The notes under the pieces: generated by a model
Seen by the model: the letters and a program-made list of their open reading frames with translations, nothing else
What the model was told of the DNA's origin: nothing
Database searches by the model: none
Shown: one piece after another, positions 24,265-32,470 of the stretch
Numbering within the stretch: the first letter of the stretch is position 1
Layout: every line of letters starts with the position of its first letter
Translations under genes and position numbers: made by a program
DNA from: an uncultured Adlercreutzia sp.
GTDB lineage: Bacteria > Actinomycetota > Coriobacteriia > Coriobacteriales > Eggerthellaceae
Reading direction: 5' to 3'
NCBI RefSeq assembly: GCF_958431955.1
Contig: NZ_CAUASN010000025.1
Coordinates: forward strand, 1 to 37,303
Length of the DNA stretch: 37,303 nt

Positions 24265-24741
24265 ATGGAAGAGACCGAACTGACTGGCGAGGCCGCCGAG
24301 GTGGCCCGCAAGCGCGAGACCCAGGGGCTGAACCACACCCTCGGCGTGAAGTTCACCAAGATAGAGCCGGGGCTCGCGGAGGCGGTCATGCCCATCACGC
24401 CGGCCATCCTGCAGCCCTTCGGCTTCGTGCACGGGGGTGCCACCATCGCGCTTCTGGAGTCGGTAGCCTCGGCCGGCGGCGAGTTCGCCTGCGACCTGGA
24501 AACCGAGCAGCCCTTCGGCGTGCACGTGGACATCCGCCACAAGAAGAGCGGGAAGGTCGGCAGCGTGCGTGGGGTGGCTAAGCTCACCGAACGCGTGCCC
24601 TCCACCAAGGCCGGCTACAAGCTGCTGTGGGACGTGGCCGCCTACGACGATGCGGGCGACGTGATGAGCGACGGCGTCATCGTGGTGAAGGTGGTGCCGA
24701 AGGACTACCTCGCCCAAAAGGAAGCCGAGCGCGGCCGCTAA
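24265..24741 (+). CDS. PaaI/MenI-type hotdog thioesterase
   Basis: The 158-residue protein has the hotdog-fold thioesterase pattern. LGVKFTKIEPGLAEAVMPI leads into FGFVHGGATIALLESVASAG (about residues 53-72), the HGG motif and central helix. HVDIRHKKSGKVGSVRGVAKLT follows in the second half. Relatives hydrolyse phenylacetyl-type or 1,4-dihydroxy-2-naphthoyl-CoA thioesters; the latter would serve menaquinone synthesis, which fits the respiratory genes downstream, but the substrate is not shown by the sequence. ATG 24265 follows GAGAGGA at eight bases. It lies 13 bases behind the second flippase-like gene. Confidence 0.85.
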   Translation: MEETELTGEAAEVARKRETQGLNHTLGVKFTKIEPGLAEAVMPITPAILQPFGFVHGGATIALLESVASAGGEFACDLETEQPFGVHVDIRHKKSGKVGSVRGVAKLTERVPSTKAGYKLLWDVAAYDDAGDVMSDGVIVVKVVPKDYLAQKEAERGR

Positions 24742-24749
24742 TTTCCCCC

Positions 24750-24777
24750 TTGCGCGCCGCGGCTTCTGTGGTATCAT
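24750..24777 (+). promoter_or_regulatory. Promoter of the tRNA-Pro gene
   Basis: TTGCGC (24750-24755) and TATCAT (24772-24777) are separated by 16 bases. The predicted start is about 24 bases before the mature tRNA. Confidence 0.6.
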
Positions 24778-24807
24778 ATCGTTCGCTGTTCGCAAGAAGA
24801 GCACTTT

Positions 24808-24884
24808 CGGGTTGTGGCTCAGTTTGGTAGAGCGCTGCGTTCGGGACGCAGAGGCCGCAGGTTCAAATCCTGTCAACCCGACCA
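24808..24884 (+). tRNA. tRNA-Pro (anticodon CGG)
   Basis: A complete cloverleaf is visible. Acceptor CGGGTTG pairs with CAACCCG, and the discriminator A is followed by an encoded CCA (24882-24884). The anticodon stem CTGCG/CGCAG closes the loop TTCGGGA, giving anticodon CGG. The T-arm contains GGTTCAAATCC. C1 and A73 fit bacterial tRNA-Pro. Confidence 0.97.
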
Positions 24885-24895
24885 TCGCATGCAGG

Positions 24896-24920
24896 GAGCC
24901 GCCTTCGGGCGGCTCTTGTC
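24896..24920 (+). terminator. Terminator after tRNA-Pro
   Basis: A perfect 8-bp stem GAGCCGCC / GGCGGCTC closes a TTCG tetraloop. The tail TTGTC is short. Confidence 0.75.
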
Positions 24921-24984
24921 ATATCCGGCCCTTCCATCGCCTCATGCTACAATGCTTCGAAACATCGAGAGGGAGGGTTTCGCC

Positions 24985-26199
24985 ATGCGCGTGCTTGTCG
25001 TCAATGCCGGGTCGTCTAGCTTGAAGAGCCAGCTCATCGAGACCGACGGCAAGGTTTCGCTCATGAAGTGCCTGGCCGAGAAGGTGGGTACGCCCGAGGC
25101 GTACATGAACGTGTCCTTCGCGCCCGATTTCCGCAAGACCACCTACAACGTGGCGGGCATGACGGTGGAGGAGTGCCTGGCGAAGCTCTTGGAAGTGCTC
25201 GTGGACGACCCCGAGAGCCCCATCAGCGGCCTTGAGCAGATCGATGCCATCGGCAACCGCATCGTGGCCGGCGGCGAGTACTTCACCAAGTCGGTGGTCA
25301 TCGACGAGGCGGCCCGCGAGAAGCTTGCCGTCTGCGAGGAGCTGGCACCCCTGCACAACCCGCCGGCCGACGCCTGCATCGACATGATGCGGCGCCTCAT
25401 GCCCGACACCCCGCAGGTGGCCGTGTTCGACACTGCCTTCCACGCCACTATGCCGGCGAAGGCCTACATGTACCCATTGCCCATGCGCTACTACGACGAG
25501 TACAAGATCCGCCGCTACGGCGCCCACGGCACGAGCCACCGCTACGCGGCCCAGCAGGCGGCGAACTTGCTCGGCCGGCCGCTGCGCGATCTGGGCCTCA
25601 TCACGTGCCACTTGGGCAACGGCGGCTCCATCACGGCGGTGAACCACGGCAAGTCCATCGACACCTCCATGGGATTCACGCCGCTTGAGGGCCTCATGAT
25701 GGGCACGCGCTCGGGCAGCATCGACCCGGCCATCGTCACCTATCTCATGCGTCGCGAGCACAAATCCTTCGACGAGATGGACGCCATCCTGAACAAGCAG
25801 AGCGGCATTTTGGGCGTCTCCGGCGTGTCGGCCGATATGCGCGACGTGCTGGGCGCGGCCGCCGACGGCAACGAGCTAGCCGAGCTCGCCATCGACATGT
25901 ACGTGTATCGCATCCAGAAGGCCATCGGCGGCTACTACGCGGCTATGACCCGCACCGACGCCGTGGTCATGACGGCCGGCATCGGCGAGAACTCCGCCGA
26001 GCTGCGCGAGCGCATCTTCTCGGGGCTGGCCCACATGGGCATGATCCTCGATCACGAGCGCAACGACGTGACGGGCCAGATCGGCGTGAACCGCATCATC
26101 TCCATCGATGACAGCCCCATCAAGATCTGCGTGGTCACCACCGACGAGGAGATGCGCATTGCCCGCGAGACCGACAACCTGGTAAGCCAGCTGGGGTAG
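24985..26199 (+). CDS. ackA: Acetate kinase
   Basis: The 404-residue cytoplasmic enzyme converts acetyl phosphate and ADP to acetate and ATP, the final step of fermentative ATP formation. It has the family's N-terminal VNAGSSSLK, the central GTSHRYAAQQA and HLGNGGSITAVNHGKSIDTS regions, and the C-terminal VVMTAGIGENSAELRE. ATG 24985 follows GAGGG. A -10-like TACAAT lies at 24948-24953. Phosphotransacetylase is usually adjacent but is not in this window. In an arginine- or acetate-using Eggerthellaceae it could also run in reverse. No T-tailed terminator is visible after it. Confidence 0.97.
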   Translation: MRVLVVNAGSSSLKSQLIETDGKVSLMKCLAEKVGTPEAYMNVSFAPDFRKTTYNVAGMTVEECLAKLLEVLVDDPESPISGLEQIDAIGNRIVAGGEYFTKSVVIDEAAREKLAVCEELAPLHNPPADACIDMMRRLMPDTPQVAVFDTAFHATMPAKAYMYPLPMRYYDEYKIRRYGAHGTSHRYAAQQAANLLGRPLRDLGLITCHLGNGGSITAVNHGKSIDTSMGFTPLEGLMMGTRSGSIDPAIVTYLMRREHKSFDEMDAILNKQSGILGVSGVSADMRDVLGAAADGNELAELAIDMYVYRIQKAIGGYYAAMTRTDAVVMTAGIGENSAELRERIFSGLAHMGMILDHERNDVTGQIGVNRIISIDDSPIKICVVTTDEEMRIARETDNLVSQLG

Positions 26200-26421
26200 G
26201 AGTCGGCGTCGGCCGACAGAGCGGAGGCGACGTTCGGCTTGAGGGGGAGCGGGGACCGTCGCGGGGCTTGTCGCGAGGCCTCGGGAGAATTAAACTGGAC
26301 TGCGGACGACGGCTGTGGCGGGGGCCGTGCGTCTCGCTTCTGAGAGGGAAGTGTGCTCGCTCGATTCGCGCGAGTCGGGCGGCGGCCATACTGCTGAGAA
26401 ATTCAGTCAGAGGGGGACGCC

Positions 26422-28080
26422 ATGGAGCGCAGAGAATACGTGGAACGTACCGCCGAACGTACGGCGGCGAATTTCGAGGGGTTTCCCGACGAGGCGCCCT
26501 CGCCTTTAGCCGAGCAATGGCCCTACCTGCGATTCCTCGGCCTCGGTGCCTGGTGGGCCTGGATCTGGCTGTGCTACTTCTCCACGCGGCTCGTGAGGCT
26601 GTTCCCGTCGGATGCCGCGCCGTCGCTGGTACTGCACATGTACCTCATCTCCACCGTCGCCATCGGCGTCACCATGCTCGTGGCCGCCGCGTGCCGCCGC
26701 CGGTTCACCGCCCTGGTCGATTCCCCCAAAGCGGTGGTGGCAGCTGGCGTGCTGGCTGCCTGTGCGACGCTGGTCGTGGCCTTCTCGGATTTCCTCGGGG
26801 GTGCGCCGGTGTTCTGTGTGGCGGCGGCGGTCACGGGGGCCGGAACCGGAGCGCTCTGCCTGAAGGTGGGGCGCCTCTACGGCACGGTGGGCCTTTCCGA
26901 CTCGCTGACTGCCGGGGCAGTCTCCCTCGTTTTGGCGGCGCTGCTGTACTTCGTAGGGCTCGGCATTCCCGCGGCATGGGCCGTCTTCTATATCGCTGCT
27001 TTGCCTCTCCTGTCGGCGTTGCTGCTGTGCATGCCCTACAGCGACCCCTACGGGCCGGCCGCGGGGCAAAAGGGGGAAGGTAAGCGAAGCGGCGCGGTCG
27101 TGGCGCTGTACGGCAAGCTCGTGGCAGCCGGGGCCATTGTGGCGCTCACGGCTGGTGTGGCGCGGGGCATTTCCTCCAGCCTGCAGGGCGGCGAGTTGTA
27201 CGGCTGGGAGGGCTCGGTCATCGTGGCCATCATCGGGCTCATCGGCGTGGTGCTCGCGTGGCTCGTCAATCGCCTGGCCGCCCGGCGCAAGGGGGCGCGG
27301 GTGGCCTATACGGCGCTTATGATCGGCGGCATCGGGCTCATGCTCGCCACCTGCTTCGGCGCCCCCATCTCGCTTCTGAGCATCGGGAAGGAAACGCTGT
27401 GGCTCGTCTTCAGCTGTCTCATGGCGTTCATGGCCTTCCGCTTCGGCTTCTCCAGCGTGCGCGCCTTCGCATTGGGGCAGGCCGCCTATTTCCTCATCTC
27501 GGCGGCTGGCTGGGCAGTCGGCGCGCTCATCGCGCCTGCCTACGGCGATGCCACTGTGCGCATGGCCGTGGGGGCGGTGATGGCCTTTGCGGTGGTACTC
27601 GTGCTCACGCTGCTGTTCACCGAGCGCGACATCAAGGCCATTCTGCTGGCGCCGGTGCCCTCGGTGCGCCCTCTGCTGCGGGCCACGGGGGTGTGCCCGG
27701 CGGTGGCCGTGACGAGCGCCGGGCTGGGGGTGCCTGGGGCAGCCGCCGCGCGCCTCGGCGATTCGGCTGCCGCCTCGCCGTCGGCTGGGGGATCCCGCGC
27801 AGCGGCCGTCGGTAAGAGGGCCGACGCGGATGCCGGCGATCTTGCCGATGCCGAGGCGCGGGCCCGCGTGGCGCTGCTCGAAAAGCGCTACGGCCTCTCG
27901 CTGCGCGAGATAGAGATCATGGACCTGTTCGCCCAGGGCCGCTCGGCCAACTGGATTGCCGACGGTCTCGTCATCTCCAAGAACACGGTCCGCTCCCATT
28001 TGCGTTCCATCTACACGAAGCTCGACGTGCATACGCGCCAGGAGCTGCTCGATCGGTTGAATGATCTCATCGAGGAATAA
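26422..28080 (+). CDS. Membrane-embedded LuxR-family transcriptional regulator
   Basis: The 552-residue protein combines about twelve hydrophobic spans (about residues 35-410) with a linker and a C-terminal LuxR/GerE helix-turn-helix (about 485-550: LSLREIEIMDLFAQGRSANWIADGL, shortened here, then KNTVRSHLRSIYTKL). No receiver domain is present, so the membrane part probably senses a small molecule or redox state and the HTH acts at nearby DNA. Proteins of this shape are numerous in Eggerthellaceae and often sit beside molybdopterin oxidoreductase genes, as here. That suggests it controls the dms-like operon starting at 28257. ATG 26422 follows AGAGGGGGA. The upstream 222 bases have only a weak promoter-like pair (TTCGCG 26365, CATACT 26387). 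Confidence 0.85.
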   Translation: MERREYVERTAERTAANFEGFPDEAPSPLAEQWPYLRFLGLGAWWAWIWLCYFSTRLVRLFPSDAAPSLVLHMYLISTVAIGVTMLVAAACRRRFTALVDSPKAVVAAGVLAACATLVVAFSDFLGGAPVFCVAAAVTGAGTGALCLKVGRLYGTVGLSDSLTAGAVSLVLAALLYFVGLGIPAAWAVFYIAALPLLSALLLCMPYSDPYGPAAGQKGEGKRSGAVVALYGKLVAAGAIVALTAGVARGISSSLQGGELYGWEGSVIVAIIGLIGVVLAWLVNRLAARRKGARVAYTALMIGGIGLMLATCFGAPISLLSIGKETLWLVFSCLMAFMAFRFGFSSVRAFALGQAAYFLISAAGWAVGALIAPAYGDATVRMAVGAVMAFAVVLVLTLLFTERDIKAILLAPVPSVRPLLRATGVCPAVAVTSAGLGVPGAAAARLGDSAAASPSAGGSRAAAVGKRADADAGDLADAEARARVALLEKRYGLSLREIEIMDLFAQGRSANWIADGLVISKNTVRSHLRSIYTKLDVHTRQELLDRLNDLIEE

Positions 28081-28163
28081 TATTCTCAAGTAGAAATAAA
28101 TTTGGTTTGGGAAAACAAGGCTCGTAGTCCTTTTTATGTGGTTGGTCGCTGCGAGGAATCATT

Positions 28164-28216
28164 ACCGAAACCCTCCTTTTTCGGTCATGCGGGATGCGGC
28201 GAAGGCTGCCTAGAAT
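28164..28216 (+). promoter_or_regulatory. Inverted-repeat operator and -10 upstream of the molybdoenzyme operon
   Basis: ACCGAAA (28164-28170) and TTTCGGT (28179-28185) form a perfect 7-bp inverted repeat with an eight-base spacer. A -10-like TAGAAT lies at 28211-28216 with no good -35. The repeat sits where a class II/I activator would bind, so this is a plausible target of the adjacent LuxR regulator. Confidence 0.45.
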
Positions 28217-28256
28217 GCACCCCGAGAGAGCGAAAGCCGAATCGAGAGGGGGCATC

Positions 28257-28841
28257 ATGGGAACCGATCTCATCGCCCATAATCCGTTGCTCAAGAAGCC
28301 TGTTCTAGAGGTGCTGGCCTTGGCCGACGAGGTCGCCGACCGCACGGCGCTGGAAGCGGCCGCGCGGGAGGGATGGCAGCCGTCGTATCCCCAGTCGCCT
28401 GCGGCCGTGATCGATATGCTCGTGCGCGCCGGGGCCCTGGCCGAGCAGTCCTTCGTGAACGGAGAGCCCTACGCCGGCACGCTCGCGGACATGCAGCTGG
28501 ACGAGTCGGTGCCCGACGATGCCGTTGTCGAGGTGCGCATCGGCGCCACCGAGGCCGGCCGCGCCCTGGCCGCCGCCTACGACCCAGCCCGCACCCTGCG
28601 CGAGCTCTTCGCCGACCGTCCCGCTTACGAAAACATCTTCCGCGCCGTTCTCGCTGCGTGCGCGACCGATGCCGGTGCCGACCGCGCGACGGTGGAAGCC
28701 GTCATCGAAGCCCAGCCGGCGCCCGCGGCCAAGAAGGTGTATCCCCAGTACTTCATCGACGCTTTGGAGAGCGCCGGCGGCATCGTGTGGAATGGTGCCT
28801 GGCGCGTCACCGAGACCGGGCGGGCGCTCATCGCCGCCTAA
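28257..28841 (+). CDS. Protein of unknown function with an internally duplicated module
   Basis: I do not recognise a named family for this 194-residue soluble protein. It contains two related halves. YPQ...AVIDMLVRAGAL (from 44) and TEAGRALAA (98-106) in the first half correspond to YPQYFIDALESAGGI (from 162) and TETGRALIAA (185-194) in the second. The pattern (helix, strand-like turn, then T-E-x-G-R-A-L) resembles winged-helix DNA-binding modules that end in a recognition helix and wing, so a tandem winged-helix regulator or chaperone is possible. It has no signal peptide or membrane segment. ATG 28257 follows GAGAGGGGG. It lies between the LuxR regulator and the molybdoenzyme gene, 226 bases upstream of the latter, and may share its promoter. 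Confidence 0.7.
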   Translation: MGTDLIAHNPLLKKPVLEVLALADEVADRTALEAAAREGWQPSYPQSPAAVIDMLVRAGALAEQSFVNGEPYAGTLADMQLDESVPDDAVVEVRIGATEAGRALAAAYDPARTLRELFADRPAYENIFRAVLAACATDAGADRATVEAVIEAQPAPAAKKVYPQYFIDALESAGGIVWNGAWRVTETGRALIAA

Positions 28842-28909
28842 GTCAACTCCCGAGGCCGCGGGTCTTCGCTCCTCACTCCGCCTGCTGCCTCCGTTCCCTC
28901 CTTTCGCCG

Positions 28910-28939
28910 GGGGAGAGGCCTCCCAACCCGCCTCTCCCC
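28910..28939 (+). terminator. Stem-loop between the duplicated-module gene and the molybdoenzyme gene
   Basis: A 9-bp stem GGGGAGAGG (28910-28918) / CCTCTCCCC (28931-28939) has a 12-base loop and no T-run. It is more likely an intra-operon stabilising or attenuating hairpin than a full stop. Confidence 0.4.
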
Positions 28940-29067
28940 GCACGGCGACCGGGCGCGAATGCGCCTCCCATTCGAAGGCAGCGCCGCCGGTAGAGCTCGC
29001 CGGCAGCGTTTCCGATATCAGCACGACCCTACCAATACGTTCCAAGACGAGAAGAAGGGAAGGAATA

Positions 29068-31848
29068 GTGGCTCAGACGAACATCAGCAGACGCGGTTTC
29101 GTGAAACTGGGCGCCTTCGCCACCGCAGCCGCCGCCATGGCCGGTGCTGCAACCTCGAACCTCATCGAGGTGGAGCCGGCTCTGGCCGCCGAGTCGGGCG
29201 AGACGCAGAAGATTCGCACCATCTGCCGCGCCTGCCTCAACAACTGCGGCATGATCGCCCATGTGCGCGACGGCCGCGTGGTGAAGCTGGAAGGCGATCC
29301 GGGCGATCCCATGAACAAGGGAGCCTCGTGCGCCAAGGGCCTCGCCGGCATCCAGGCGCTCTACAACCCCAACCGCATCAAGTACCCCATGAAGCGCGTC
29401 GGCGAGCGCGGGAGCAACCAGTGGGAGCGCATCAGCTGGGAGCAGGCCATCAACGAGATCGCCGACGTGATGTGGGAGTACTACCAGAAGGAAGGCCCCA
29501 AGTCGCTCGTGTGCTCCACGGGTGGCGGCGGAAACCCGCAGTTCTTCAGCCCTGCGCGCTTCTTGTCGGTGTGGGGTGGTGGCAACTTCTTCGAGCCGGG
29601 TTGCGCCCAGTGCTACCTGCCGCGCAATCACATGGAGTTCTGCCTGAACGGCACCGCCGACACGTCGCTGGCCGACGGTCCGGTGACCGAGGTGTATCTG
29701 CCCGACTGCCAGACCAAGTGCTATGTCATGTGGGGCGTGGGCCCTTCTACCCACGGCATCGGCTCCACGGGCCGCGTGGTCACCGAGCTGCGCAGCAACG
29801 GCATGAAGACCGTGGTCATCGACCCGCGCCTTACGCCGGATGCGGCCCGCGCCGACGTGTGGCTGCCCATCCGCCCCGGCACCGACGTGGCCCTCATGCT
29901 GGCCTGGATGCGCTACATCATCGACAAGGACCTGTGGAACCACGAGTTCGTGACCAAGTGGTCGAACCTGCCGTTCCTCGTGAACGACGAGACGAAGCTG
30001 ACCTACCGCGCCGACGAGCTGGGGCTGGGCTCCCATGACGAGTACGTGGTGTGGGACAACGCCACCAACTCCGCGAAGGCCATGCCCTACCCCTTCGACG
30101 AGACCCTGGACCCGGCCATGTTCGGCGAGTACGAACTGCCCAACGGCGCCAAGGCCAAGACGGCTTTCCAGGTGATGAAGGAGCACGTGGACGAGTGGAC
30201 GCTCGAGAAGGCCGCCGAGGTGTGCTGGCTCGACGCCGCCGAGATCGAGAAGGCCATCAACATCTACGCCGAGGGTTGCCCGAACGCCGGCATCTCGCTC
30301 GGCGTGGCCACCGACCAGGCGCGCAACTCCGCCCAGGCCGCCCAGGGCGATGCCATCCTCGACATCCTCATGGGCTGTATCCGCACCCCCGGCGCCATCG
30401 TGCAGGATCGCCCCTGCTACGTTGAGCCCTGCAACTACGTCGTGCAGCCCTTCGGCCTGCACCATCCCGATCACCCGCTGCGCATGCCCGAGGAAGAGGC
30501 GAACGCCCGCCTCGGCTACACCGAGCACAAGGGCCTCGGCCACTGGCTCGCCTCGCACATCCCCACGGTGCTCAAGGCCATCGAGACCGGCGAGCCCTAC
30601 CGCCCGCGCATCTGGATCGAGCGCTCGGGCAATAAGCTGGCCATGATCGGCAACGCGAGCCGCTTCTACGACGCTATGATGACCACCGATCTGAACGTGC
30701 ATATGTACATGCACTGGACCACGACGAGCGTGTGCTTGGCCGACTACGTGCTGCCCACAGCCGAGTGGCTCGAGACCAACTACGCCCAGGACCGCCTGAA
30801 CACCTACGCCATCCGCCGCGCCTGCACCCAGCTCTACGAGGCCGTGGACGAGTGCATGCACTGGTCGTGGCTGGCGGCGGCGCTCGCCGAGCGCGGGCAC
30901 CAGCGCGCCATCGACTCGTTCAACCCCGACATTGCCGGCAAGTTCTACGGCACCTACTGGAAGACTTACGAGGAGTACATGGACTACGTGGGCTACTTCG
31001 TGGGCAGCTTCTACTACGGCACCGAGGACTGGGACTGGGCCACCTTCGACGCCCAGGCACCCTCCGAGTACCAGACCATCGAGGAGTACGCGAACAAGTC
31101 CTACGACAGCCACCTCGTGCCCGATCCGGACAACAACAACCTGCCCGTGGGCTTCCACACCACGTCCAAGCGCACCGAGCCCTACTTCGACGGCAACATC
31201 CTTCTGGGCCTCACCGGCGCCGTGGACGGCACGGGCTCCATGGACCCGGCGACCGACGTGTTCCCCGCGTCCGACAACTACAACCCGCTGCCCTACTACC
31301 TGGAGCCCTTCGAGTCCCCGGTGGAGGGGGATCCGGGCTACGACGCGAACTACCCCTACGCGCTCACCCAGGGACGTCTGCCCATCTTCCACCACGGCAC
31401 CCTGCGCAACACGCCGTGGACCCGCGAGCTGTTCCCGTACCCCGAGACCTGGATCAACCCCGAGACCGCCCGCGAGATCGGCATCGAGGACGGCGACTGG
31501 CTGTGGCTGGAATCCAAACGCGGCAAGACCCAGGGCCGTGCCCGCGTGACCAAGTCGGTGGCGCCGAAGGTGATCTACCAGGAGCGCTTCTGGAATCCGG
31601 AGCTGCTGGACTCGGACGACCCGAACCGCGCGTGGCAGGTGATGAACATCAACGTGCTCACCCAGAACAACGATGAGTGCCCGTTCAACGACGTGTACGG
31701 AACCTACACCCTGCGCGGCATTCAGATCAACGTGACCAAGGCCGACGGCGCGCCCGAGGGCGTGTGGACCGAGCCTGCGGACTTCGCGCCGTGGCTGCCC
31801 GAGCCGTCTGAGAACACTGGAGGAGGTAATGCCGTCTATGGCGCGTAA
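29068..31848 (+). CDS. Tat-exported molybdopterin oxidoreductase catalytic subunit (DmsA-like)
   Basis: The 926-residue protein belongs to the DMSO reductase superfamily (bis-MGD molybdoenzymes). A twin-arginine signal (SRRGFVKLG, Arg8-Arg9) is followed by the N-terminal [4Fe-4S] site CRACLNNC (Cys53, 56, 60, with Cys88 in SCAKG). The molybdopterin-binding core and a C-terminal MGD-binding domain follow. The segment GCAQC (Cys179, Cys182) falls near where the metal ligand is expected, so a cysteine ligand is possible, though not proved. It should act outside the membrane, receiving electrons from the ferredoxin subunit next door. The substrate is unknown; DMSO, other oxides, or a catechol/plant metabolite as in Eggerthella dehydroxylases are all possible. 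GTG 29068 follows GAAGGGAAGGA. Its end overlaps the next gene. Confidence 0.92.
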   Translation: MAQTNISRRGFVKLGAFATAAAAMAGAATSNLIEVEPALAAESGETQKIRTICRACLNNCGMIAHVRDGRVVKLEGDPGDPMNKGASCAKGLAGIQALYNPNRIKYPMKRVGERGSNQWERISWEQAINEIADVMWEYYQKEGPKSLVCSTGGGGNPQFFSPARFLSVWGGGNFFEPGCAQCYLPRNHMEFCLNGTADTSLADGPVTEVYLPDCQTKCYVMWGVGPSTHGIGSTGRVVTELRSNGMKTVVIDPRLTPDAARADVWLPIRPGTDVALMLAWMRYIIDKDLWNHEFVTKWSNLPFLVNDETKLTYRADELGLGSHDEYVVWDNATNSAKAMPYPFDETLDPAMFGEYELPNGAKAKTAFQVMKEHVDEWTLEKAAEVCWLDAAEIEKAINIYAEGCPNAGISLGVATDQARNSAQAAQGDAILDILMGCIRTPGAIVQDRPCYVEPCNYVVQPFGLHHPDHPLRMPEEEANARLGYTEHKGLGHWLASHIPTVLKAIETGEPYRPRIWIERSGNKLAMIGNASRFYDAMMTTDLNVHMYMHWTTTSVCLADYVLPTAEWLETNYAQDRLNTYAIRRACTQLYEAVDECMHWSWLAAALAERGHQRAIDSFNPDIAGKFYGTYWKTYEEYMDYVGYFVGSFYYGTEDWDWATFDAQAPSEYQTIEEYANKSYDSHLVPDPDNNNLPVGFHTTSKRTEPYFDGNILLGLTGAVDGTGSMDPATDVFPASDNYNPLPYYLEPFESPVEGDPGYDANYPYALTQGRLPIFHHGTLRNTPWTRELFPYPETWINPETAREIGIEDGDWLWLESKRGKTQGRARVTKSVAPKVIYQERFWNPELLDSDDPNRAWQVMNINVLTQNNDECPFNDVYGTYTLRGIQINVTKADGAPEGVWTEPADFAPWLPEPSENTGGGNAVYGA

Positions 31849-32470
31849 CGCAATTGTGGTCAACCTTGACCGCTGCATCGGCTGCTACAGCTGTGAGCTG
31901 GCCTGCAAGTTGGAGAACGACATCGCCCTCGGCGAGCGCTGGAACAAGGTGGTGCAGGTGGAGCCCTTCGGAGAGTGGCCCCATGTGTCGACCTATTGGC
32001 TGCCCACCATGTGCCAGCAGTGCGAGGAGTCGCCCTGTACCCACGTGTGCCCCACCGGCGCCTCCTACCGCGACGAGGCCACCGGCGTGGTGCTCGTGGA
32101 CAAGTCGAAGTGCATCGGCTGCAAGTACTGCATGATGGCCTGCCCCTACGGCGTGCGCTCGTGGAACGAGGAGCAGCAGGTCGTGGAGAAGTGCACGCTG
32201 TGCAACCACCTGACTGCCGCCGGCGAGAAACCTGCCTGCGTGAAGAACTGCTGCGGCACGGCCCGCTACTACGGCGATCTGGACGACCCGAACTCAGATG
32301 CCTCCCAGGCGCTCGCCGCGGCCGATCCGAGTGCCGTCCACCAGTTGCCCGACGTGGGCAACAAGCCGCTGACCTCCTACATCCTCTCGTCGCGCTTCGG
32401 CGAGTGGCGCGTGGACGATCTTCAGCAGCAGACGAGCAAGTACGTGACGACCGAGGGGAGTGTGGACTAA
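31838..32470 (+). CDS. Four-cluster ferredoxin subunit (DmsB-like)
   Basis: The 210-residue electron-transfer subunit has four cysteine groups for four [4Fe-4S] clusters: CIGCYSCELAC, CQQCEESPCTHVC, CIGCKYCMMAC, and CTLCN...CVKNCC. It passes electrons from the membrane anchor to the molybdoenzyme. Two starts are possible. ATG 31829 is only two bases from AGGAGG and ATG 31838 is eleven bases from it; the second gives the usual MARNAIVVNLDRC beginning and is used. Either way it overlaps the end of the catalytic gene, so the subunits are translationally coupled. Confidence 0.94.
   Translation: MARNAIVVNLDRCIGCYSCELACKLENDIALGERWNKVVQVEPFGEWPHVSTYWLPTMCQQCEESPCTHVCPTGASYRDEATGVVLVDKSKCIGCKYCMMACPYGVRSWNEEQQVVEKCTLCNHLTAAGEKPACVKNCCGTARYYGDLDDPNSDASQALAAADPSAVHQLPDVGNKPLTSYILSSRFGEWRVDDLQQQTSKYVTTEGSVD

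Noticed and set aside
24916..24953. A full -35/-10 promoter for ackA using TTGTCA and TACAAT
   Set aside because: The spacing of 26 bases is too long for a sigma-70 promoter; only the -10-like element is kept, as a remark under ackA.
28164..28185. Terminator of the LuxR gene
   Set aside because: The inverted repeat lies 84 bases after the stop and is followed by CATGCGGG rather than a T-run, so an operator is a better reading.
29029..31878. A 949-codon minus-strand open frame opposite the molybdoenzyme gene
   Set aside because: The plus strand encodes a clear molybdopterin oxidoreductase; the opposite frame has no recognisable domain and the composition of an antisense shadow. The same reasoning removes the long minus frames at 10827-13277, 14647-17436 and 179-1435.
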